Source of the DNA: Nemertoderma westbladi
Taxonomy: Eukaryota > Xenacoelomorpha > Nemertodermatida > Nemertodermatidae
Length of the DNA: 27,279 nt
NCBI GenBank assembly: GCA_032718475.1
Contig: JAUCBJ010006484.1
Location: 1 to 27,279 of the forward strand
Direction: 5' to 3'
The notes under the pieces were generated by a model. That model made no database searches, was not told the origin of the DNA, and saw nothing but the letters and a program-made list of their open reading frames with translations. Of this stretch, positions 10,131 through 20,660 are shown piece by piece. Positions within the stretch are counted from its first letter, which is position 1; every line of letters starts with the position of its first letter. The translations under genes and the position numbers were made by a program.

Positions 10131-12199
10131 TCCCAGGTAAGTTCCGTTGGTTCCATTACCAGTTCCGTTGGTTCCATTACCAGTTCCCAGGTAAGTTCCG
10201 TTGGTTCCATTACCAGTTCCCAGGTAAGTTCCGTTGGTTCCATTACCAGTTCCCAGGTAAGTTCCGTTGGTTCCATTACCAGTTCCCATGTAAGTTCCGT
10301 TGGTTCCATTACCTGTTCCCATGTAAGTTCCGTTGGTTCCATTACCAGTTCCCAGGTAAGTTATGTTGGTTCCATTACCAGTTCCCATGTAAGTTCCGTT
10401 AGTTCCATTACCTGTTCCCATGTAAGTTCCGTTGGTTCCATTACCAGTTCCCAGGTAAGTTCCGTTGGTTCCATTACCAGTTCCCAGGTAAGTTCCGTTG
10501 GTTCCATTACCAGTTCCGTTGGTTCCATTACCAGTTCCCAGGTAAGTTCCGTTGGTTCCATTACCAGTTCCCAGGTAAGTTCCGTTGGTTCCATTACCAG
10601 TTCCCATGTAAGTTCCGTTGGTTCCATTACCAGTTCCCAGGTAAGTTCCGTTGGTTCCATTACCTGTTCCCATGTAAGTTCCGTTTGTTCCATTACCAGT
10701 TCCCAGGTAAGTTCCGTTGGTTCCATTACCAGTTCCGTTGGTTCCATTACCAGTTCCCAGGTAAGTTCCGTTGGTTCCATTACCAGTTCCGTTGGTTCCA
10801 TTACCAGTTCCCAGGTAAGTTCCGTTGGTTCCATTACCTGTTCCCATGTAAGTTCCGTTGGTTCCATTACCTGTTCCCATGTAAGTTCCGTTGGTTCCAT
10901 TACCTGTTCCCATGTAAGTTCCGTTGGTTCATTTACCAGTTCCCATGTAAGTTCCGTTGGTTCCATTACCAGTTCCCAGGTAAGTTCCGTTGATTCCATT
11001 ACCAGTTCCGTTGGTTCCATTACCAGTTCCCAGGTAAGTTCCGTTGGTTCCATTACCAGTTCCCATGTAAGTTCCGTTGGTTCCATTACCAGTTCCCATG
11101 TAAGTTCCGTTGGTTCCATTACCAGTTCCCAGGTTAGTTCCGTTGATTCCATTACCAGTTCCCAGGTAAGTTCCGTTGGTTCCATTACCAGTTCCCAGGT
11201 AAGTTCCGTTGGTTCCATTACCAGTTCCCAGGTAAGTTCCGTTGGTTCCATTACCTGTTCCCATGTAAGTTCCGTTGGTTCCATTACCAGTTCCAAGGTA
11301 AGTTCCGTTGGTTCCATTACCAGTTCCCAGGTAAGTTCCGTTGGTTCCATTACCAGTTCCAAGGTAAGTTCCGTTGGTTCCATTACCAGTTCCCAGGTAA
11401 GTTCCGTTGGTTCCATTACCAGTTCCGTTGGTTCCATTACCAGTTCCCAGGTAAGTTCCGTTGGTTCCATTACCAGTTCCCAGGTAAGTTCCGTTGGTTC
11501 CATTACCAGTTCCCATGTAAGTTCCGTTAGTTCCATTACCTGTTCCCATGTAAGTTCCGTTGGTTCCATTACCAGTTCCCAGGTAAGTTATGTTGGTTCC
11601 ATTACCAGTTCCCATGTAAGTTCCGTTGGTTCCATTACCTGTTCCCATGTAAGTTCCGTTGGTTCCATTACCAGTTCCCAGGTAAGTTCCGTTGGTTCCA
11701 TTACCAGTTCCCAGGTAAGTTCCGTTGGTTCCATTACCAGTTCCCATGTAAGTTCCGTTCGTTCCATTACCAGTTCCCAGGTAAGTTCCGTTGGTTCCAT
11801 TACCTGTTCCCATGTAAGTTCCGTTGGTTCCATTACCAGTTCCCAGGTAAGTTCCGTTGGTTCCATTACCAGTTCCCAGGTAAGTTCTGTTGGTTCCATT
11901 ACCAGTTCCCAGGTAAGTTCCGTTGGTTCCATTACCAGTTCCCAGGTAAGTTCCGTTGGTTCCATTACCAGTTCCCAGGTAAGTTCCGTTGGTTCCATTA
12001 CCAGTTCCCATGTAAGTTCCGTTGGTTCCATTACCAGTTCCCAGGTAAGTTCCGTTGGTTCCATTACCAGTTCCGTTGGTTCCATTACCAGTTCCCAGGT
12101 AAGTTCCGTTGGTTCCATTACCAGTTCCCAGGTAAGTTCCGTTGGTTCCATTACCAGTTCCCATGTAAGTTCCGTTGGTTCCATTACCAGTTCCCAGGT

Positions 12200-15100
12200 A
12201 AGTTATGTTGGTTCCATTACCAGTTCCCAGGTAAGTTCCGTTGGTTCCATTACCAGTTCCCAGGTAAGTTCCGTTGGTTCCATTACCAGTTTCCAGGTAA
12301 GTTCCGTTGGTTCCATTACCTGTTCCCATGTAAGTTCCGTTGGTTCCATTACCAGTTCCGTTGGTTCCATTACCAGTTCCCAGGTAAGTTCCGTTGGTTC
12401 CATTACCAGTTCCCAGGTAAGTTCCGTTGATTCCATTACCAGTTCCCAGGTAAGTTCCGTTGGTTCCATTACCAGTTCCCAGGTAAGTTCTGTTGGTTCC
12501 ATTACCAGTTCCCAGGTAAGTTCCGTTGGTTCCATTACCAGTTCCCAGGTAAGTTCCGTTGGTTCCATTACCAGTTCCCAGGTAAGTTCCGTTGGTTCCA
12601 TTACCAGTTCCCATGTAAGTTCCGTTGGTTCCATTACCAGTTCCAAGGTAAGTTCCGTTGGTTCCATTACCAGTTCCCAGGTAAGTTCCGTTGGTTCCAT
12701 TACCAGTTCCCAGGTAAGTTCCGTTGGTTCCATTACCAGTTCCCAGGTAAGTTCCGTTGGTTCCATTACCAGTTCCCATGTAAGTTCCGTTGGTTCCATT
12801 ACCTGTTCCCATGTAAGTTCTGTTGGTTCCATTACCAGTTCCCAGGTAAGTTCCGTTGGTTCCATTACCAGTTCTGTTGGTTCCATTACCAGTTCCCAGG
12901 TAAGTTCCGTTGGTTCCATTACCTGTTCCCATGTAAGTTCCGTTGGTTCCATTACCTGTTCCCATGTAAGTTCCGTTGGTTCCATTACCTGTTCCCATGT
13001 AAGTTCCGTTGATTCCATTACCAGTTCCGTTGGTTCCATTACCAGTTCCCAGGTAAGTTCCGTTGGTTCCATTACCAGTTCCCAGGTAAGTTCCGTTGGT
13101 TCCATTACCAGTTCCGTTGGTTCCATTACCAGTTCCCAGGTAAGTTCCGTTGGTTCCATTACCAGTTCCCAGGTAAGTTCCGTTGGTTCCATTACCAGTT
13201 CCCATGTAAGTTCCGTTGGTTCCATTACCTGTTCCCATGTAAGTTCCGTTGGTTCCATTACCAGTTCCCAGGTAAGTTATGTTGGTTCCATTACCAGTTC
13301 CCATGTAAGTTCCGTTGGTTCCATTACCTGTTCCCATGTAAGTTCCGTTGGTTCCATTACCAGTTCCCAGGTAAGTTCCGTTGGTTGCATTACCAGTTCC
13401 CAGGTAAGTTCCGTTGGTTCCATTACCAGTTCCGTTGGTTCCATTACCAGTTCCCAGGTAAGTTCCGTTGGTTCCATTACCAGTTCCCAGGTAAGTTCCG
13501 TTGGTTCCATTACCAGTTCCCATGTAAGTTCCGTTGGTTCCATTACCAGTTCCCAGGTAAGTTCCGTTGGTTCCATTACCTGTTCCCATGTAAGTTCCGT
13601 TGGTTCCATTACCTGTTCCCATGTAAGTTCCGTTGATTCCATTACCAGTTCCGTTGGTTCCATTACCAGTTCCCAGGTAAGTTCCGTTGGTTCCATTACC
13701 AGTTCCCAGGTAAGTTCCGTTGGTTCCATTACCAGTTCCGTTGGTTCCATTACCAGTTCCCAGGTAAGTTCCGTTGGTTCCATTACCAGTTCCCATGTAA
13801 GTTCCGTTGGTTCCATTACCAGTTCCCAGGTAAGTTCCGTTGGTTCCATTACCTGTTCCCATGTAAGTTCCGTTGGTTCCATTACCTGTTCCCATGTAAG
13901 TTCCGTTGGTTCCATTACCAGTTCCCATGTAAGTTCCGTTGGTTCCATTACCAGTTCCCATGTAAGTTCCGTTGGTTCCATTACCAGTTCCCAGGTAAGT
14001 TCCGTTGGTTCCATTACCAGTTCCCAGGTTAGTTCCGTTGATTCCATTACCAGTTCCCAGGTAAGTTCCGTTGGTTCCATTACCAGTTCCCAGGTAAGTT
14101 CCGTTGGTTCCATTACCAGTTCCCAGGTAAGTTCCGTTGGTTCCATTACCAGTTCCCAGGTAAGTTCCGTTGGTTCCATTACCAGTTCCCATGTAAGCTC
14201 CGTTGGTTCCATTACCTGTTCCCATGTAAGTTCCGTTGGTTCCATTACTAGTTCCCAGGTAAGTTCCGTTGGTTCCATTACCAGTTCCCAGGTTAGTTCC
14301 GTTGGTTCCATTACCAGTTCCAAGGTAAGTTCCGTTGGTTCCATTACCAGTTCCCAGGTAAGTTCCGTTGGTTCCATTACCAGTTCCCATGTAAGCTCCG
14401 TTGGTTCCATTACCTGTTCCCATGTAAGTTCCGTTGGTTCCATTACCAGTTCCCAGGTAAGTTCCGTTGGTTCCATTACTAGTTCCCAGGTAAGTTCCGT
14501 TGGTTCCATTACCTGTTCCCAGGTAAGTTCCGTTGGTTCCATTACCAGTTCCCATGTAAGTTCCGTTGGTTCCATTACCAGTTCCCAGGTTAGTTCCGTT
14601 GATTCCATTACCAGTTCCCAGGTAAGTTCCGTTGGTTCCATTACCAGTTCCCACGTAAGTTCCGTTGGTTCCATTACCAGTTCCCATGTAAGTTCCGTTG
14701 GTTCCATTACCAGTTCCCAGGTAAGTTCCGTTGGTTCCATTACCAGTTCCCATGTAAGTTCCGTTGGTTCCATTACCAGTTCCGTTGGTTCCATTACCAG
14801 TTCCCATGTAAGTTCCGTTGGTTCCATTACCTGTTCCCATGTAAGTTCCGTTGGTTCCATTACCTGTTCCCATGTAAGTTCCGTTGGTTCCATTACCAGT
14901 TCCCAGGTAAGTTCCGTTGGTTCCATTACCAGTTCCCAGGTAAGTTCCGTTGGTTCCATTACCAGTTCCGTTGGTTCCATTACCAGTTCCCAGGTAAGTT
15001 CCGTTGGTTCCATTACCAGTTCCCAGGTAAGTTCCGTTGGTTCCATTACCAGTTCCCATGTAAGTTCTGTTGGTTCCATTACCAGTTCCCAGGTAAGTTC

Positions 15101-18100
15101 CGTTGGTTCCATTACCTGTTCCCATGTAAGTTCCGTTGGTTCCATTACCAGTTCCCAGGTAAGTTCCGTTGGTTCCATTACCAGTTCCCAGGTAAGTTCT
15201 GTTGGTTCCATTACCAGTTCCCAGGTAAGTTCCGTTGGTTCCATTACCAGTTCCCAGGTAAGTTCCGTTGGTTCCATTACCAGTTCCCAGGTAAGTTCCG
15301 TTGGTTCCATTACCAGTTCCCATGTAAGTTCCGTTGGTTCCATTACCAGTTCCCAGGTAAGTTCCGTTGGTTCCATTACCAGTTCCGTTGGTTCCATTAC
15401 CAGTTCCCAGGTAAGTTCCGTTGGTTCCATTACCAGTTCCCAGGTAAGTTCCGTTGGTTCCATTACCAGTTCCCATGTAAGTTCCGTTGGTTCCATTACC
15501 AGTTCCCAGGTAAGTTATGTTGGTTCCATTACCAGTTCCCAGGTAAGTTCCGTTGGTTCCATTACCAGTTTCCAGGTAAGTTCCGTTGGTTCCATTACCA
15601 GTTCCCAGGTAAGTTCCGTTGGTTCCATTACCAGTTTCCAGGTAAGTTCCGTTGGTTCCATTACCTGTTCCCATGTAAGTTCCGTTGGTTCCATTACCAG
15701 TTCCGTTGGTTCCATTACCAGTTCCCAGGTAAGTTCCGTTGGTTCCATTACCAGTTCCCAGGTAAGTTCCGTTGGTTCCATTACCAGTTCCCAGGTAAGT
15801 TCCGTTGGTTCCATTACCAGTTCCCAGGTAAGTTCTGTTGGTACCATTACCAGTTCCCAGGTAAGTTCCGTTGGTTCCATTACCAGTTCCCAGGTAAGTT
15901 CCGTTGGTTCCATTACCAGTTCCCAGGTAAGTTCCGTTGGTTCCATTACCAGTTCCCACGTAAGTTCCGTTGGTTCCATTACCAGAACAAGGTAAGTTCC
16001 GTTGGTTCCATTACCAGTTCCCAGGTAAGTTCCGTTGGTTCCATTACCAGTTCCCAGGTAAGTTCCGTTGGTTCCATTACCAGTTCCCAGGTAAGTTCCG
16101 TTGGTTCCATTACCAGTTCCCATGTAAGTTCCGTTGGTTCCATTACCTGTTCCCATGTAAGTTCTGTTGGTTCCATTACCAGTTCCCAGGTAAGTTCCGT
16201 TGGTTCCATTACCAGTTCCGTTGGTTCCATTACCAGTTCCCAGGTAAGTTCCGTTGGTTCCATTACCTGTTCCCATGTAAGTTCCGTTGGTTCCATTACC
16301 TGTTCCCATGTAAGTTCCGTTGGTTCCATTACCTGTTCCCATGTAAGTTCCGTTGATTCCATTACCAGTTCCGTTGGTTCCATTACCAGTTCCCAGGTAA
16401 GTTCCGTTGGTTCCATTACCAGTTCCCATGTAAGTTCCGTTGGTTTCATTACCAGTTCCGTTGGTTCCATTACCAGTTCCCAGGTAAGTTCCGTTGGTTC
16501 CATTACCAGTTCCCAGGTAAGTTCCGTTGGTTCCATTACCAGTTCCCATGTAAGTTCCGTTGGTTCCATTACCTGTTCCCATGTAAGTTCCGTTGGTTCC
16601 ATTACCAGTTCCCAGGTAAGTTATGTTGGTTCCATTACCAGTTCCCATGTAAGTTCCGTTGGTTCCATTACCTGTTCCCATGTAAGTTCCGTTGGTTCCA
16701 TTACCAGTTCCCAGGTAAGTTCCGTTGGTTCCATTACCAGTTCCCAGGTAAGTTCCGTTGGTTCCATTACCAGTTCCGTTGGTTCCATTACCAGTTCCCA
16801 GGTAAGTTCCGTTGGTTCCATTACCAGTTCCCAGGTAAGTTCCGTTGGTTCCATTACCAGTTCCCATGTAAGTTCCGTTGGTTCCATTACCAGTTCCCAG
16901 GTAAGTTCCGTTGGTTCCATTACCTGTTCCCATGTAAGTTCCGTTGGTTCCATTACCTGTTCCCATGTAAGTTCCGTTGATTCCATTACCAGTTCTGTTG
17001 GTTCCATTACCAGTTCCCAGGTAAGTTCCGTTGGTTCCATTACCAGTTCCCAGGTAAGTTCCGTTGGTTCCATTACCAGTTCCGTTGGTTCCATTACCAG
17101 TTCCCAGGTAAGTTCCGTTGGTTCCATTACCAGTTCCCATGTAAGTTCCGTTGGTTCCATTACCAGTTCCCAGGTAAGTTCCGTTGGTTCCATTACCTGT
17201 TCCCATGTAAGTTCCGTTGGTTCCATTACCTGTTCCCATGTAAGTTCCGTTGGTTCCATTACCAGTTCCCATGTAAGTTCCGTTGGTTCCATTACCAGTT
17301 CCCATGTAAGTTCCGTTGGTTCCATTACCAGTTCCCAGGTAAGTTCCGTTGGTTCCATTACCAGTTCCCAGGTTAGTTCCGTTGATTCCATTACCAGTTC
17401 CCAGGTAAGTTCCGTTGGTTCCATTACCAGTTCCCAGGTAAGTTCCGTTGGTTCCATTACCAGTTCCGTTGGTTCCATTACTAGTTCCCAGGTAAGTTCC
17501 GTTGGTTCCATTACCTGTTCCCAGGTAAGTTCCGTTGGTTCCATTACCAGTTCCCATGTAAGTTCCGTTGGTTCCATTACCAGTTCCCAGGTTAGTTCCG
17601 TTGATTCCATTACCAGTTCCCAGGTAAGTTCCGTTGGTTCCATTACCAGTTCCCACGTAAGTTCCGTTGGTTCCATTACCAGTTCCCATGTAAGTTCCGT
17701 TGGTTCCATTACCAGTTCCCAGGTAAGTTCCGTTGGTTCCATTACCAGTTCCCATGTAAGTTCCGTTGGTTCCATTACCAGTTCCGTTGGTTCCATTACC
17801 AGTTCCCATGTAAGTTCCGTTGGTTCCATTACCTGTTCCCATGTAAGTTCTGTTGGTTCCATTACCAGTTCCCAGGTAAGTTCCGTTGGTTCCATTACCA
17901 GTTCCGTTGGTTCCATTACCAGTTCCCAGGTAAGTTCCGTTGGTTCCATTACCTGTTCCCATGTAAGTTCCGTTGGTTCCATTACCTGTTCCCATGTAAG
18001 TTCCGTTGGTTCCATTACCTGTTCCCATGTAAGTTCCGTTGATTCCATTACCAGTTCCGTTGGTTCCATTACCAGTTCCCAGGTAAGTTCCGTTGGTTCC

Positions 18101-20100
18101 ATTACCAGTTCCCAGGTAAGTTCCGTTGGTTCCATTACCTGTTCCCATGTAAGTTCCGTTGGTTCCATTACCAGTTCCCAGGTAAGTTCCGTTGGTTCCA
18201 TTACCAGTTCCCAGGTAAGTTCTGTTGGTTCCATTACCAGTTCCCAGGTAAGTTCCGTTGGTTCCATTACCAGTTCCCAGGTAAGTTCCGTTGGTTCCAT
18301 TACCAGTTCCCAGGTAAGTTCCGTTGGTTCCATTACCAGTTCCCATGTAAGTTCCGTTGGTTCCATTACCAGTTCCCAGGTAAGTTCCGTTGGTTCCATT
18401 ACCAGTTCCGTTGGTTCCATTACCAGTTCCCAGGTAAGTTCCTTTGGTTCCATTACCAGTTCCCAGGTAAGTTCCGTTGGTTCCATTACCAGTTCCCATG
18501 TAAGTTCCGTTGGTTCCATTACCAGTTCCCAGGTAAGTTATGTTGGTTCCATTACCAGTTCCCAGGTAAGTTCCGTTGGTTCCATTACCAGTTTCCAGGT
18601 AAGTTCCGTTGGTTCCATTACCAGTTCCCAGGTAAGTTCCGTTGGTTCCATTACCAGTTTCCAGGTAAGTTCCGTTGGTTCCATTACCTGTTCCCATGTA
18701 AGTTCCGTTGGTTCCATTACCAGTTCCGTTGGTTCCATTACCAGTTCCCAGGTAAGTTCCGTTGGTTCCATTACCAGTTCCCAGGTAAGTTCCGTTGGTT
18801 CCATTACCAGTTCCCAGGTAAGTTCCGTTGGTTCCATTACCAGTTCCCAGGTAAGTTCCGTTGGTTCCATTACCAGTTCCCATGTAAGTTCCGTTGGTTC
18901 CATTACCAGTTCCAAGGTAAGTTCCGTTGGTTCCATTACCAGTTCCCAGGTAAGTTCCGTTGGTTCCATTACCAGTTCCCAGGTAAGTTCCGTTGGTTCC
19001 ATTACCAGTTCCCAGGTAAGTTCCGTTGGTTCCATTACCAGTTCCCATGTAAGTTCCGTTGGTTCCATTACTTGTTCCCATGTAAGTTCTGTTGGTTCCA
19101 TTACCAGTTCCCAGGTAAGTTCCGTTGGTTCCATTACCAGTTCCGTTGGTTCCATTACCAGTTCCCAGGTAAGTTCCGTTGGTTCCATTACCTGTTCCCA
19201 TGTAAGTTCCGTTGGTTCCATTACCTGTTCCCATGTAAGTTCCGTTGGTTCCATTACCTGTTCCCATGTAAGTTCCGTTGGTTCCATTACCAGTTCCCAT
19301 GTAAGTTCCGTTGGTTCCATTACCAGTTCCCAGGTAAGTTCCGTTGATTCCATTACCAGTTCCGTTGGTTCCATTACCAGTTCCCAGGTAAGTTCCGTTG
19401 GTTCCATTACCAGTTCCCATGTAAGTTCCGTTGGTTCCATTACCAGTTCCCATGTAAGTTCCGTTGGTTCCATTACCAGTTCCCAGGTTAGTTCCGTTGA
19501 TTCCATTACCAGTTCCCATGTAAGTTCCGTTGGTTCCATTACCAGTTCCAAGGTAAGTTCCGTTGGTTCCATTACCAGTTCCCAGGTAAGTTCCGTTGGT
19601 TCCATTACCAGTTCCCAGGTAAGTTCCGTTGGTTCCATTACCAGTTCCCAGGTAAGTTCCGTTGGTTCCATTACCAGTTCCCATGTAAGCTCCGTTGGTT
19701 CCATTACCTGTTCCCATGTAAGTTCCGTTGGTTCCATTACTAGTTCCCAGGTAAGTTCCGTTGGTTCCATTACCAGTTCCCAGGTTAGTTCCGTTGGTTC
19801 CATTACCAGTTCCAAGGTAAGTTCCGTTGGTTCCATTACCAGTTCCCAGGTAAGTTCCGTTGGTTCCATTACCAGTTCCCATGTAAGCTCCGTTGGTTCC
19901 ATTACCTGTTCCCATGTAAGTTCCGTTGGTTCCATTACCAGTTCCCAGGTAAGTTCCGTTGGTTCCATTACTAGTTCCCAGGTAAGTTCCGTTGGTTCCA
20001 TTACCTGTTCCCAGGTAAGTTCCGTTGGTTCCATTACCAGTTCCCATGTAAGTTCCGTTGGTTCCATTACCAGTTCCCAGGTTAGTTCCGTTGATTCCAT
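12200..20100 (+). repeat. Long-range duplications in the array, offsets ~3.0 and 5.49 kb
   Basis: GTAAGCTC variants at 14193 and 14391 recur at 19685 and 19883, and a GTTAGT variant at 14589 recurs at 20081, all 5492 bp apart. The pair GTTAGT (14589) and CACGTAAG (14653) also recurs 3002 bp on, at 17591 and 17655. Two AGTTTCCAG variants at about 15561 and 15627 recur 3023 bp on. The 21-bp difference between 3002 and 3023 is one short unit. The second half of the array therefore contains multi-kilobase duplicated blocks. Confidence 0.75.
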
Positions 20101-20494
20101 TACCAGTTCCCAGGTAAGTTCCGTTGGTTCCATTACCAGTTCCCATGTAAGTTCCGTTGGTTCCATTACCAGTTCCCATGTAAGTTCCGTTGGTTCCATT
20201 ACCAGTTCCCAGGTAAGTTCCGTTGGTTCCATTACCAGTTCCCATGTAAGTTCCGTTGGTTCCATTACCAGTTCCGTTGGTTCCATTACCAGTTCCCAGG
20301 TAAGTTCCGTTGGTTCCATTACCTGTTCCCATGTAAGCTCCGTTGGTTCCATTACCTGTTCCCATGTAAGTTCCGTTGGTTCCATTACCAGTTCCCAGGT
20401 AAGTTCCGTTGGTTCCATTACTAGTTCCCAGGTAAGTTCCGTTGGTTCCATTACCAGTTCCCAGGTAAGTTCCGTTGGTTCCATTACCAGTTCC

Positions 20495-20503
20495 CAGGTA
20501 AGC
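20495..20503 (+). promoter_or_regulatory. Last donor of the array, CAG|GTAAGC
   Basis: The final unit ends CAG|GTAAGC with GT at 20498-20499, and the sequence then becomes unique. The following bases (TTGGTCC and CATTAC near 20514-20530) loosely mirror TTGG and CATTAC of the unit, so this may be the original intron start from which the intronic part of the unit arose. Confidence 0.5.
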
Positions 20504-20657
20504 TCGTCTCTGATTGGTCCTTGCATTACATTGCCACTGTATGGGGTTTGTAAATATGCCTCCCGCTTTTTTTTTCACAATCGCCAATAATTGCAATTAT
20601 ATAATTAGGTCTACATTAATTGCGGTTAGTAAAGTTTATTTAATTCTGTTTAACTAG
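20503..20657 (+). other. Unique 3' end of the CLASP intron
   Basis: This AT-rich segment separates the last repeat unit from the acceptor. It contains a nine-base T run near 20569-20577 and a T-rich tract (TTTATTTAATTCTGTTT) directly before the terminal TAG. No separate coding region is visible. A branch point cannot be placed with certainty. Confidence 0.7.
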
Positions 20658-20660
20658 GAG
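20638..20660 (+). promoter_or_regulatory. 3' splice acceptor of the CLASP intron (NAGNAG type)
   Basis: A T-rich tract runs into AACTAG|GAG, with the cut after 20657. An in-frame TAG stop occupies 20655-20657, so the downstream frame must be entered by splicing. A second AG three bases later (TAGGAG) could be used as an alternative acceptor and would drop one Glu. Phase 0 matches the phase of the donors. Confidence 0.8.

Larger units (their letters stand above)
5029..20502 (+). repeat. 33-bp minisatellite carrying a splice donor in each unit (~480 units)
   Basis: The unit reads GTAAGTTCCGTTGG, then TTCCATTACC, then AGTTCCCAG (33 bp, about 48% GC). A shorter 21-bp form lacks the 12 bases CCCAGGTAAGTT. 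Extrapolating from the first 3.9 kb (about 111 long and 11 short units) gives roughly 480 units. Long units fall into two main classes by the bases before GT: CAG|GTAAGT and CAT|GTAAGT. Rarer forms are AAG|GTAAGT, GTTAGT, GTAAGC and CACGTAAG. The reading frame VSSVGSITSSQ has no stops, and frame changes come from only five 1-base losses (about 8904, 9058, 9901, 10056 and 15986). Four of the six frames are open, so long frames on both strands (TYLGTGNGTNG, ELTWELVMEPT, FRWFHYQFPGK) are repeat artefacts. The unit combines the exon 1 tail with intron sequence. Confidence 0.97.
5050..20657 (+). other. CLASP intron, 15.6 kb, almost wholly minisatellite
   Basis: The intron is inferred from a break in CLASP homology: TOG1-TOG2 ends near 5010, and the linker, TOG3 and C-terminal domain resume at 20658. 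It starts GTAAGT and ends TTTAACTAG. Everything up to 20502 is the repeat array. The remaining 155 bases (20503-20657) are unique, AT-rich, and hold a T-rich tract and the acceptor. No AATAAA occurs in the array unit. Confidence 0.85.

Noticed and set aside
9864-15995. 2043-residue plus frame in the VSSVGSITSSQ phase as a separate gene
   Set aside because: It is the array read in the CLASP phase after four single-base losses. The apparent start is a repeat-internal codon, and there is no unique sequence. It is covered by the array annotation.
9052-19347. Plus-strand frames of the FRWFHYQFPGK type
   Set aside because: This is the second stop-free plus frame of the same repeat, with no homology and no independent start.
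5029-20502. CRISPR-like array
   Set aside because: The units are contiguous with no unique spacers, and the context is a eukaryotic intron.
5029-20502. A giant repeat-containing exon translated right through to exon 2
   Set aside because: Five single-base losses shift the frame within the array (the first near 8904 leads to a stop), and an in-frame TAG lies at 20655-20657, so uninterrupted read-through cannot give an intact CLASP.
4890-20596. Very long minus-strand open frames across the array (repeats TYLGTGNGTNG and ELTWELVMEPT, up to about 1690 residues)
   Set aside because: The repeat unit has a length divisible by three and lacks stops in two minus frames, so long frames arise automatically. 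They have no start context, no unique domain, and their ends are set by unit variants.
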